Below the pieces are notes generated by a model. That model ran no database searches and was not told the origin of the DNA. It worked only from the letters and a program-made list of their open reading frames with translations. Source: Sphingomonas_R arantia (GTDB lineage Bacteria > Pseudomonadota > Alphaproteobacteria > Sphingomonadales > Sphingomonadaceae). From it: 64,000 bases of DNA. Location: contig NZ_JBHUGS010000005.1 in NCBI RefSeq assembly GCF_042682045.1, positions 186,001-250,000 on the forward strand, written 5' to 3'. Shown in pieces: positions 57,309 through 64,000 of this stretch (positions are counted from its first letter, which is position 1; each line of letters begins with the position of its first letter). Made by a program: the position numbers and the translations under genes.

Positions 57309-59258
57309 ATGAACGACGACAAGGAACCGCGGCCACAGGGAAATCCCTGGGTGAAGAGCATCGGCATCTGGGCTGGCATCTTGCTGGCCCTGGTGTTGTT
57401 CGTATCGGTGTTCGACGGCGTGTCGCGCGGTCCGGCGGGCGAGAACATCGCCTACTCGGAATTCCTCGGCCGCGTCGACGAGGGTACCGTTCGTTCGGTC
57501 GAGATCGCCGGTGAGCAGATCACCGGCCAGACGACCAACGGTACCGCGTTCCGCACCTACGCCCCGACCGACCCCACTCTGGTCCAGCGCCTCCAGAACA
57601 AGAACGTCATCTTCCGCGCTAAGCCGGAGGAACAGGCCAGCATCTGGATGCTCCTGATTTATCAGTCGCTTCCCTTCCTCCTCATCCTCGGCATCGCCTT
57701 CTTCGTGATGCGCCAGATGCAGAAGAACGCCGGCTCCGGCGCGATGGGCTTCGGCAAGTCGAAGGCCAAGCTGCTCTCCGAAAAGCAGGGCAAGGTCACG
57801 TTCAGCGACGTCGCCGGCATCGACGAGGCACGCGAAGAACTGGAGGAGATCGTCGATTTCCTCAAAGACCCCACCAAGTTCGCCCGCCTCGGCGGTAAGA
57901 TTCCGAAGGGCGCGCTGCTCGTCGGCTCGCCCGGTACCGGCAAGACGCTGCTCGCCCGCGCCATCGCGGGTGAGGCCGGCGTGCCGTTCTTCACCATCTC
58001 CGGTTCGGACTTCGTTGAGATGTTCGTCGGCGTCGGCGCCAGCCGCGTCCGCGACATGTTCGAACAGGCCAAGAAGAACGCCCCCTGCATCGTCTTCATC
58101 GACGAAATCGACGCCGTCGGTCGTCATCGCGGCGCCGGTCTCGGCAACGGCAATGACGAGCGCGAGCAGACGCTCAACCAGCTGCTCGTCGAAATGGACG
58201 GGTTCGAGGCCAACGAGGGCATCATCATCATCGCGGCGACCAATCGCCCCGACGTGCTTGATCCCGCGTTGCTGCGTCCCGGCCGCTTCGATCGCCAGGT
58301 CGTCGTGCCGCGCCCGGACATCGAAGGTCGCGAGAAGATCCTTGCCGTCCACATGAAGAAGGTTCCGCTCGCCCCCGACGTCGATCCGCGCACTATCGCG
58401 CGCGGCACGCCCGGCTTCTCGGGTGCCGATCTCGCGAACCTGGTGAACGAGGCGGCGCTATTCGCGGCGCGCATCGGCAAGCGCCTTGTCGCGATGAGCG
58501 AGTTCGAAGCGGCCAAGGACAAGGTCATGATGGGCGCGGAACGCCGCTCCATGGTCATGACCGAGGACGAGAAGCGCATGACCGCCTATCACGAGGCCGG
58601 CCACGCCGTCGTCGCGCTGCATGAGGTCGCGTCCGATCCAATCCACAAGGCGACGATCATACCGCGCGGCCGCGCACTCGGCATGGTCATGCGCCTGCCA
58701 GAACGCGACAGCTACAGCTATCACCGCGACAAGATGTACGCGAACCTGTCCGTCGCAATGGGCGGTCGTGTCGCGGAGGAAGTGATCTTCGGTTACAACA
58801 AGGTGTCGTCCGGCGCGTCGTCCGACATCGAATATGCCTCGGGTCTGGCCCGCGACATGGTCACGCGCTGGGGTATGTCCGACAAGCTCGGCCCGCTCCA
58901 GTACGCCGAACCGCAGGGCGAGACGTTCCTCGGCTACTCGTCCAGTCAGCCGATCCGCATGTCGAACGAGACCGCCAAGCTGATCGATACCGAGATCCGT
59001 GCGATCGTCGAAGGCGCTTACGAGCGCGCCAAGCAGTTGCTGTCCGACCATGTCGATCAACTGCACGGTCTGGCCAATGCGCTGCTCGAATATGAGACGC
59101 TCAGCGGCGACGAGATCAAGCGCGTCCTGGCCGGCGAAACGATCGAGCGCGACGACCCTGCCAAGCGCCGCTCGCTCCCGATCGGCATGGGCGGCTCGTC
59201 CATCCCGAAGAGCAAGCGCCCCGGCGGCTTCGGCGGCGCGGCACCGCAGGGGGCTTGA
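57309..59258 (+). CDS. ftsH: ATP-dependent zinc metalloprotease FtsH
   Basis: The 649-residue membrane protease has two N-terminal membrane helices (~18-37 and ~112-130) around a periplasmic loop, then an AAA domain and an M41 protease domain. The AAA domain has Walker A VGSPGTGKTLLARAI, Walker B APCIVFIDEIDAVG and second region of homology TNRPDVLDPALLRPGRFDRQ. The zinc site is YHEAGHAVV. It degrades LpxC and misfolded membrane proteins. The ATG at 57309 has CGGAG upstream. Confidence 0.97.
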   Translation: MNDDKEPRPQGNPWVKSIGIWAGILLALVLFVSVFDGVSRGPAGENIAYSEFLGRVDEGTVRSVEIAGEQITGQTTNGTAFRTYAPTDPTLVQRLQNKNVIFRAKPEEQASIWMLLIYQSLPFLLILGIAFFVMRQMQKNAGSGAMGFGKSKAKLLSEKQGKVTFSDVAGIDEAREELEEIVDFLKDPTKFARLGGKIPKGALLVGSPGTGKTLLARAIAGEAGVPFFTISGSDFVEMFVGVGASRVRDMFEQAKKNAPCIVFIDEIDAVGRHRGAGLGNGNDEREQTLNQLLVEMDGFEANEGIIIIAATNRPDVLDPALLRPGRFDRQVVVPRPDIEGREKILAVHMKKVPLAPDVDPRTIARGTPGFSGADLANLVNEAALFAARIGKRLVAMSEFEAAKDKVMMGAERRSMVMTEDEKRMTAYHEAGHAVVALHEVASDPIHKATIIPRGRALGMVMRLPERDSYSYHRDKMYANLSVAMGGRVAEEVIFGYNKVSSGASSDIEYASGLARDMVTRWGMSDKLGPLQYAEPQGETFLGYSSSQPIRMSNETAKLIDTEIRAIVEGAYERAKQLLSDHVDQLHGLANALLEYETLSGDEIKRVLAGETIERDDPAKRRSLPIGMGGSSIPKSKRPGGFGGAAPQGA

Positions 59259-59264
59259 GCCCCC
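59249..59264 (+). terminator. Hairpin at the ftsH stop codon
   Basis: GGGGGCT tg AGCCCCC forms a 7-bp GC-rich stem that includes the ftsH TGA and is followed by CGCGTTTCGTT. It may be a weak intrinsic terminator or a stability element. Confidence 0.35.
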
Positions 59265-59327
59265 CGCGTTTCGTTGCCAAGGAGTTCGGTGACGTCCATC
59301 GCCGAAACGTCCAGAGATCGGAGCACT

Positions 59328-59993
59328 ATGTCTGAACCCGCCGCACTTTCCCGCGAAGATCAGTATGCCCAGCGCGTCGCGCTGTTTTACAGGGAGACGG
59401 TACGGCCGCAGATGGACGGCACGGTCGGGGATGTCAGGCCGGAGTGGGCGATCGACGCCGAAACCGGCAAATATCTCTATGATCTGACCCGCGAGCTGAA
59501 ACCGCGCGTCTCGATCGAGGTTGGCTTGTGCCAAGCTGCCTCGGCAATGCACTTCCTGTCGGCGATCGCGGCGAACGGTTCGGGGTTCCACATGGCCATC
59601 GACCCGTTCCAGGATCAGTTCTTCCAGGATCAGGGCCTGACGACGATCAACCGGCTCGGCCTGGCCCCCTGGTTCACGCTGCTTCGAAGCCGCAGCGCGA
59701 CTGCCCTCTCGATGCTGCACTCCGCCGGAATGACCGCGGACCTGATGTTCATCGACGGCGATCACCGGTTCGACGCGGTCTTCACCGACTATTACTTCGC
59801 CGACAAGCTCTTGCGCGTCGGCGGCTACCTGATCTTCGACGAGGGCGGCTACGAATGCCCGACCGAGCGGATCGTTGCGTTCGTGACCACCAACATGCCG
59901 AACTACGAACGACTGGCGTCGCCGACCAGGTTGTACGTCTTCCGCAAGACTGGCCCCGACGAACGCGAGTTCGGGGACTCGTTCAACTTCTGA
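59328..59993 (+). CDS. Class I SAM-dependent methyltransferase (Methyltransf_24-like)
   Basis: The 221-residue protein has VSIEVGLCQAASAMHFLSAI in place of the usual SAM glycine motif, then MAIDPFQDQFF, TADLMFIDGDHRFDAVFTDY and GGYLIFDEGGYECPTERIVA. This is typical of methyltransferases acting on glycans or unknown small molecules. GGAG lies four bases before the ATG. It sits alone between ftsH and proA, with third-position GC slightly lower than its neighbours, which may indicate a later insertion. Substrate unknown. Confidence 0.78.
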   Translation: MSEPAALSREDQYAQRVALFYRETVRPQMDGTVGDVRPEWAIDAETGKYLYDLTRELKPRVSIEVGLCQAASAMHFLSAIAANGSGFHMAIDPFQDQFFQDQGLTTINRLGLAPWFTLLRSRSATALSMLHSAGMTADLMFIDGDHRFDAVFTDYYFADKLLRVGGYLIFDEGGYECPTERIVAFVTTNMPNYERLASPTRLYVFRKTGPDEREFGDSFNF

Positions 59994-60221
59994 ACGTCGG
60001 AGGCGGAATGCGACTGCAGACCGCCCCTCGTACCTCGAAGTTTGCGCAGCAGACCTGACCGAACCGGACGACAAAAACCGAACTGCGGCCGGGATAACGA
60101 CGAAGCCCACCCGGCCGGGACGGTCCGTGGCATCCCGGTCTTGACGGGTCTGCCGTCCCCGATCCCGCACGGTCCGTCGACACGGGTTCGCATGAGCCCG
60201 CTCCCCTGCTAGCGCACCGCG

Positions 60222-61481
60222 ATGGATACCGCCGAAGCCACCGCCCTGATCGCCGACATGGGCGGGCGCGCCCGCACCGCCGCCCGCATTATGGCCGCCG
60301 CACCTACCGCGCAGAAGGCGGCAGCCCTCCGCGGTGCCGCCGATCAGCTCCGCGACCGCGCCGTTGCGATCCTTGCCGCCAACGCCACCGACATGGCCCG
60401 CGCCACCGCCGCCGACCTGTCGCCCGCTTTGCTCGACCGCCTCCGCCTCGACGACGCCCGGCTCGACGCCATCGCCGACGCGCTCCATGCCGTCGCGCTG
60501 CTGCCCGATCCGGTCGGCCAGGTCATCGACACGCGCATCCCCGACAACGGGATCGTCCTGTCGCGCGTCCGCGTGCCGCTCGGCGTCATCGGCATCGTCT
60601 ATGAAAGCCGTCCCAACGTCACGATCGATGCCGGCGCGCTCTGCATCATGTCCGGCAACGCCGTCATCCTGCGCGGTGGGTCGGAGGCGACCGCCAGCAA
60701 TGCCGCACTCCAGGGCGCGCTCACCGCGGGGCTGCTCGGCGCGGACCTCCCTGCCGACGCGGTCCAGCTCGTCGCCACGCCTGATCGCGCCGCGGTCGGC
60801 GCATTGCTTGCCGCAGCCGGGCTGATCGACGTCCTCATCCCGCGCGGCGGCAAGGCGCTCGTCGCCCGCGTCCAGGCCGACGCCCGCGTCCCCGTGCTCG
60901 CGCATCTCGATGGCAACAACCACATCTACGTCCACGCCGCCGCGGATCCAGCAATGGCGCGGGCGATCGTCGTCAACGCGAAGCTCCGCCGCACCGGCGT
61001 CTGCGGTGCGATGGAAACGCTGCTGATCGACGCCGCCTACCCCGAACCCGCCGCGCTGGTGACAGCCCTACTCGACGCTGGCTGCACCCTCCGCGGCGAC
61101 GACCGCGCGCAAGCCCTCGACCCACGCATCGCCCCGGCAACGGCGGACGACTGGACCACCGAATATCTCGACGCGATCGCCGCCGTCGCGATCGTTGACG
61201 GCCCCGACGCCGCGATCGCCCATATCGCCGCGCACGGCTCGGGCCACACCGACGCGATCGTCACCGCCGACGAAGCGGTCGCGGAACGCTTCCTTGCCAC
61301 GGTCGACTCCGCGATCGTCCTGCACAACGCCTCCACCCAGTTCGCCGACGGCGGCCAATTCGGGCTGGGCGCCGAAATCGGCATCGCCACCGGCCGCCTC
61401 CACGCCCGCGGCCCCGTCGCGCTGGAAGGCCTCACCACCTACAAATGGGTGGGCCACGGCACCGGCCAGGTCCGCGCTTGA
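60222..61481 (+). CDS. proA: Gamma-glutamyl phosphate reductase
   Basis: The 419-residue aldehyde-dehydrogenase-fold enzyme makes glutamate semialdehyde for proline. Signatures are RVPLGVIGIVYESRPNVTID, GNAVILRGGSEATASNAALQ, LIPRGGKALVARV, and the catalytic Cys in NAKLRRTGVCGAMETLLID. The end GLTTYKWVGHGTGQVRA is typical. The 228-bp upstream gap (59994-60221) holds no convincing gene. Confidence 0.95.
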   Translation: MDTAEATALIADMGGRARTAARIMAAAPTAQKAAALRGAADQLRDRAVAILAANATDMARATAADLSPALLDRLRLDDARLDAIADALHAVALLPDPVGQVIDTRIPDNGIVLSRVRVPLGVIGIVYESRPNVTIDAGALCIMSGNAVILRGGSEATASNAALQGALTAGLLGADLPADAVQLVATPDRAAVGALLAAAGLIDVLIPRGGKALVARVQADARVPVLAHLDGNNHIYVHAAADPAMARAIVVNAKLRRTGVCGAMETLLIDAAYPEPAALVTALLDAGCTLRGDDRAQALDPRIAPATADDWTTEYLDAIAAVAIVDGPDAAIAHIAAHGSGHTDAIVTADEAVAERFLATVDSAIVLHNASTQFADGGQFGLGAEIGIATGRLHARGPVALEGLTTYKWVGHGTGQVRA

Positions 61482-61512
61482 AGCAGGGCCAGTCGGGGTA
61501 TATCGTTCGCAT

Positions 61513-61770
61513 ATGGGCGAGATGAGGCAGATCGGCATCGAGGTAGACGAGGCGACGCTTGCCGAGATCGATCGGTACGCCACCGCGCACGATATGGATC
61601 GCGGCACGGTTCTTCGTCTCGCGGTGTCCGACCTGATCGCGGAATATGCCGCGATCGACCGCTACGTACAGGTCGGCCTCGACTCGCTGGAAAACGAACC
61701 CACGCTCAGCCAAGCAGAAGTCCGCGACCGGCTTGCGGATCGTCGTCGTCATCGTATCGCCGCTGAATGA
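61513..61770 (+). CDS. ParD/CopG-type ribbon-helix-helix antitoxin
   Basis: This 85-residue protein has an N-terminal ribbon-helix-helix (MRQIGIEVDEATLAEIDRYA, then MDRGTVLRLAVSDLIAEYAA) and a C-terminal tail likely to bind the toxin. It would repress its own promoter upstream at ~61482-61512, where a short A/T-rich stretch (TATATCGTTCGCATATG) may be the operator/promoter. The stop overlaps the toxin ATG (ATGA). Confidence 0.82.
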   Translation: MGEMRQIGIEVDEATLAEIDRYATAHDMDRGTVLRLAVSDLIAEYAAIDRYVQVGLDSLENEPTLSQAEVRDRLADRRRHRIAAE

Positions 61771-62051
61771 GGGAAGTCCGCTGGTCGCAGCAGGCCCTGC
61801 GCGACCTCGACAAAGTCGCTGACCACTACAACGACATCGCCCCCGACTATGCGGACCGGGTCCAGGACGCGTTGTTGCTCGCTGCCGATTTCCTGCTGGA
61901 CTCGCCCGGGGCAGGCTCGCCCTTCGGATCGCGCGGTGCCCGGAAATGGACGCCGGCGGGCGTACCGTATGTCCTCGTCTATCGATCGACCCGGAACGGC
62001 GTTGGTATCGTGCGCGTCCATCACGCACGCAAAGACTGGCGACCTCGTTGA
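61767..62051 (+). CDS. ParE/RelE-superfamily toxin
   Basis: This 94-residue protein is of the ParE/RelE fold: MREVRWSQQALRDLDKVADH, DSPGAGSPFGSRGARKWTPA, GVPYVLVYRSTRNGVGIVRV and HHARKDWRP. ParE toxins poison gyrase and RelE toxins cut mRNA; the sequence does not decide. It forms a pair with the preceding RHH antitoxin. Its TGA overlaps the TTG start of nadD, so nadD translation depends on toxin translation. Confidence 0.85.
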   Translation: MREVRWSQQALRDLDKVADHYNDIAPDYADRVQDALLLAADFLLDSPGAGSPFGSRGARKWTPAGVPYVLVYRSTRNGVGIVRVHHARKDWRPR

Positions 62052-62692
62052 AACGCATCGGTCTCCTCGGCGGATCGTTCAACCCGGCGCATGGCGGGCA
62101 CCGCGCGATCAGCCTGTTCGCGATGGCGGCGCTCGGGCTCGACGAGGTCTGGTGGCTCGTCTCCCCCGGCAACCCGCTAAAGCCCGCCACCGGCATGGCG
62201 CCGCTCGTCGCCCGTGTGCAGTCCGCTCGCGCCCAGGCCCGCCGCGCCCCCATCCGCCCGACCGCGATCGAACAGGATCTCGGCACGCGCTACACCGTCG
62301 ACACCGTCCGCGCGCTCGTCGGGCGTTACCCGAAACACCGCTTCGTCTGGCTGATGGGCGCGGACAATCTGGCGCAGTTCGAACGCTGGCGCGACTGGCG
62401 TGGCATCGCCCGCACCCTGCCCATTGCCGTGATCGCGCGTCCGGGGTATGACGCGGGCGCCCTAGCCGGTCCGGCGATGGGTTGGCTGCGGCGTTTCGTC
62501 CGACGCGCACGCCATGCGGATCGTTGGACGGAATGGAGTTTCCCGGCGCTCGTGCTGCTGCGCTTTCGCCCAGATCCCCGTTCCGCAACCGCCGTCCGCA
62601 CGGCCGCACCGCTTTGGCATGATGTCCATGCCGGACGCCAGGTTCGCGATGCCGTGACGCATCGCATGATCGTGTCCCGTCACCACGTCTAG
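62048..62692 (+). CDS. nadD: Nicotinate-nucleotide adenylyltransferase
   Basis: The 214-residue enzyme makes deamido-NAD. It has the nucleotidyltransferase motif GLLGGSFNPAHGGHRAISLF (HxGH), then VWWLVSPGNPLK, FVWLMGADNLAQFERWRDW and the C-terminal SATAVRTAAPLWHDV. The start is TTG at 62048, overlapping the toxin stop (TTGA); no other start fits the conserved KRIGLLGGSF beginning. It is followed by rsfS. Confidence 0.92.
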   Translation: MKRIGLLGGSFNPAHGGHRAISLFAMAALGLDEVWWLVSPGNPLKPATGMAPLVARVQSARAQARRAPIRPTAIEQDLGTRYTVDTVRALVGRYPKHRFVWLMGADNLAQFERWRDWRGIARTLPIAVIARPGYDAGALAGPAMGWLRRFVRRARHADRWTEWSFPALVLLRFRPDPRSATAVRTAAPLWHDVHAGRQVRDAVTHRMIVSRHHV

Positions 62693-62700
62693 GAGGTTTC

Positions 62701-63120
62701 TTGCCTGCATCCCCCGCCCCGAAGAGTGTCCCGCCCGTCCGTACGCCGGACGAGTCGATCGACGCGCTTCACCGGATCATCCTTGCCTCGCTGGAGGATG
62801 ACCAGGCAATCGAGACCGTCTCGATCCCCCTCAGCGGCAAGTCGACGATCGCCGACTATATGGTCGTGACGTCGGGCCGCTCGACGCGTCAGGTCGCGTC
62901 GATGGCCGCCAAGCTGGCCGAGCGCGTCAAGGCCGAAACCGGCCGCCCGGCGCGGATCGAGGGCCTGCCGACCGCCGACTGGGTGCTGCTCGATGCGGGC
63001 GACATCATCGTCCACCTGTTCCGGCCGGAGGTGCGCTCCTTCTACAATCTCGAACGGATGTGGGCGTTCGGCGATGCGCCGGCCGTCGCGGGTCCCGTCC
63101 ACGAACCGTTCGAGGACTGA
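62701..63120 (+). CDS. rsfS: Ribosomal silencing factor RsfS
   Basis: The 139-residue protein has the RsfS/Iojap domain: DALHRIILASLEDDQAIETV, GKSTIADYMVVTSGRSTRQV, ADWVLLDAGDIIVHLFRPEV and RSFYNLERMW. It binds L14 (uL14) and blocks subunit joining in starvation. The start is TTG with a full AGGAGG five bases upstream. nadD-rsfS-rlmH is the usual order. Its TGA lies in the same frame as rlmH, two codons before the rlmH CTG. Confidence 0.93.
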   Translation: MPASPAPKSVPPVRTPDESIDALHRIILASLEDDQAIETVSIPLSGKSTIADYMVVTSGRSTRQVASMAAKLAERVKAETGRPARIEGLPTADWVLLDAGDIIVHLFRPEVRSFYNLERMWAFGDAPAVAGPVHEPFED

Positions 63121-63123
63121 CGC

Positions 63124-63546
63124 CTGCTCCTCCACATTGTCGCGCGCGGCCGGATCGGTCGCGGGCCGGAGGCCGATCTGGTCGATCGCTATCTCGGCCG
63201 CATCGCGGGGCCCACGCGCGTCACCGAACTGCCCGACACCGGCGGCCGCATGCCGCCCCGCGCGCCCGCGACCAAGCTGGTGATGCTGGATGAGAAGGGC
63301 GACCAGACCGGCTCGCTCGCCTTCGCCAACCTGCTCGGCCGCTGGCGCGACGACGGCACGCGCGAATGCCGCTTCCTGATCGGCGCGGCGGACGGTTTCG
63401 ACGATGCGCAGCGTGCCGAGGCAGACCTGCTCATCGCGTTCGGCCGCGCCACCTGGCCCCATTTGCTCGCCCGCGCGATGCTGGCGGAACAGCTGTTCCG
63501 CGCCATGTCGATCCTCGCCAACCACCCCTACCACCGCGAAGGCTGA
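63124..63546 (+). CDS. rlmH: 23S rRNA (pseudouridine1915-N3)-methyltransferase, CTG start
   Basis: The 140-residue SPOUT enzyme has LLLHIVARGRIGRGPEADLV at the N-terminus, then KLVMLDEKGDQTGSLAFANL, FLIGAADGFD and AMLAEQLFRAMSILANHPYH with the knotted SAM site. No ATG, GTG or TTG lies between the in-frame rsfS TGA and the conserved N-terminus. CTG at 63124 is therefore the best start, with GAGGA eight bases before it. The codon where ATG would normally be is the rsfS TGA itself. A later ATG at 63250 would delete a third of the enzyme. Confidence 0.88.
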   Translation: MLLHIVARGRIGRGPEADLVDRYLGRIAGPTRVTELPDTGGRMPPRAPATKLVMLDEKGDQTGSLAFANLLGRWRDDGTRECRFLIGAADGFDDAQRAEADLLIAFGRATWPHLLARAMLAEQLFRAMSILANHPYHREG

Positions 63547-63570
63547 TGCCCGCCGCCCGAACCACCGACC

Positions 63571-63600
63571 GTTCCCCGGCGCAGGCCGGGGCGTAGGTGA
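63571..63600. repeat. Single arm of type E repeat before the EnvC-like gene
   Basis: GTTCCCCGGCGCAGGCCGGG continues GCGTAGGTGA, matching the left arm of the repeat at 8122-8188. The final GTGA provides the GTG start of the next gene. Confidence 0.7.
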
Positions 63601-64000
63601 CCCGCCACCCCAAGGGCCCCGCCCTCCTCCTCATCACCGCGCTCCTGGCCGCAACCCCCCTCCTCGCCCAGACCGTGGCTGAGGAACGCAAAGCCCTCGC
63701 CCAGGCCCGTGCCGACGCCCGCGCCGCCACCGCCCGCGCCCAGCGTTACGAAAGGGAGGCGACCCAGGCCGAAGGAGCCGCCGCCCGCACCCGTCGCGCC
63801 GCCGCCGCCATCGCCGCACGCATCCAGGCGGCGGAGGCCGACATCGCCGCCGCCCGCGCCCGGATCCAGCTCGTCGACACGCTCCGCGCCCGTCAGCGCA
63901 CAAGACTGGCGACGGTCCAGGCCCCGATTGTCCGGATGGCCGCCGCGCTCCAGACGCTCGCCCGCCGCCCCGCCGCCCTCGCCCTCGTCCAGCCCGGTTC
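63597..64000 (+). CDS. EnvC-like murein hydrolase activator / M23 family protein (5' part)
   Basis: The first ~134 residues are visible. There is a signal peptide (ALLLITALLAATPLLAQTVA) and then a long Ala/Arg/Glu-rich coiled coil (EERKALAQARADARAATARA, continuing with RIQAAEADIAAARARIQLVD). This is as in EnvC/M23 proteins that activate amidases at the septum; the LytM domain would lie beyond the right edge. The start is the GTG at 63597, formed at the end of a palindromic repeat. Confidence 0.72.
   Translation, partial: MTRHPKGPALLLITALLAATPLLAQTVAEERKALAQARADARAATARAQRYEREATQAEGAAARTRRAAAAIAARIQAAEADIAAARARIQLVDTLRARQRTRLATVQAPIVRMAAALQTLARRPAALALVQPG

Noticed and set aside
60008..60058. 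17-codon ORF (MRLQTAPRTSKFAQQT) with GGAGG upstream, after the methyltransferase gene
   Set aside because: Could be chance; no overlap with a gene and no sign of coupling, unlike the coxS leader.

Overview
The window looks like a chromosomal segment of a Sphingomonas-type alphaproteobacterium. The evidence is very high GC, an RcGTA-like gene transfer agent cluster, FzlA, DUF6456 and DUF3297 proteins, a cytochrome bc1 assembly chaperone, and the conserved order cpoB-tilS-ftsH. Short GC-rich palindromic repeats sit in a large share of the spacers and in a few coding sequences. The genus is inferred; no rRNA is present.

Layout. 1-11164 (minus strand): a densely packed gene transfer agent (GTA) structural operon reading right to left: small-terminase-like protein, large terminase, portal, small membrane protein, prohead protease, capsid, connectors, tail tube, chaperones, short tape measure, a very large distal-tail protein, hub, and the start of a cell-wall peptidase that runs off the left edge. 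11399-25267: SOUL heme protein, ABC-F ATPase, DUF3297, GST, a divergent DUF6456/XRE pair, 6-phosphogluconolactonase, flavin reductase, OmpA-like protein, L,D-transpeptidase, secreted LacZ-type beta-galactosidase, M20 peptidase and an NmrA-like protein with a TetR remnant upstream. 25564-28240: a small proline-rich protein, mmsA and a divergent LysR regulator.

28251-34669: a molybdenum hydroxylase locus. The FAD subunit and an MFS transporter form one unit; the 2Fe-2S subunit, Mo subunit and CoxG-like protein form another. A convergent TetR gene lies between them. Both promoters carry a pair of matching 14-bp operator-like sites about 50 bp apart, and the second operon begins with a 21-codon leader ORF overlapping the 2Fe-2S gene.

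34972-43835: tRNA-Leu(CAG), an NDUFA9-like protein, uppP, then gltD, an MNT/HEPN (MntA/HepT-like) toxin-antitoxin pair, and gltB, each overlapping the next by 4 bp. 44167-57243: fzlA, phoD, ubiG, lysC, a nitronate monooxygenase-like protein, yceD and the bc1 chaperone, bamE, ptsP, a RodZ-like protein, cpoB and tilS. 57309-64000: ftsH, a methyltransferase, proA, a ParDE-like toxin-antitoxin pair whose toxin stop overlaps the TTG start of nadD, then rsfS, rlmH (no canonical start codon) and an EnvC-like protein cut by the right edge.

The main points of interest are: palindromic repeats that have become part of GTA coding sequences (an in-frame 57-bp segment in gp10.1 and the 3' end of the portal gene); a capsid protein without the usual N-terminal delta domain; two toxin-antitoxin modules translationally coupled to housekeeping genes; the paired-operator TetR regulon with its leader peptide; and rlmH starting at CTG.
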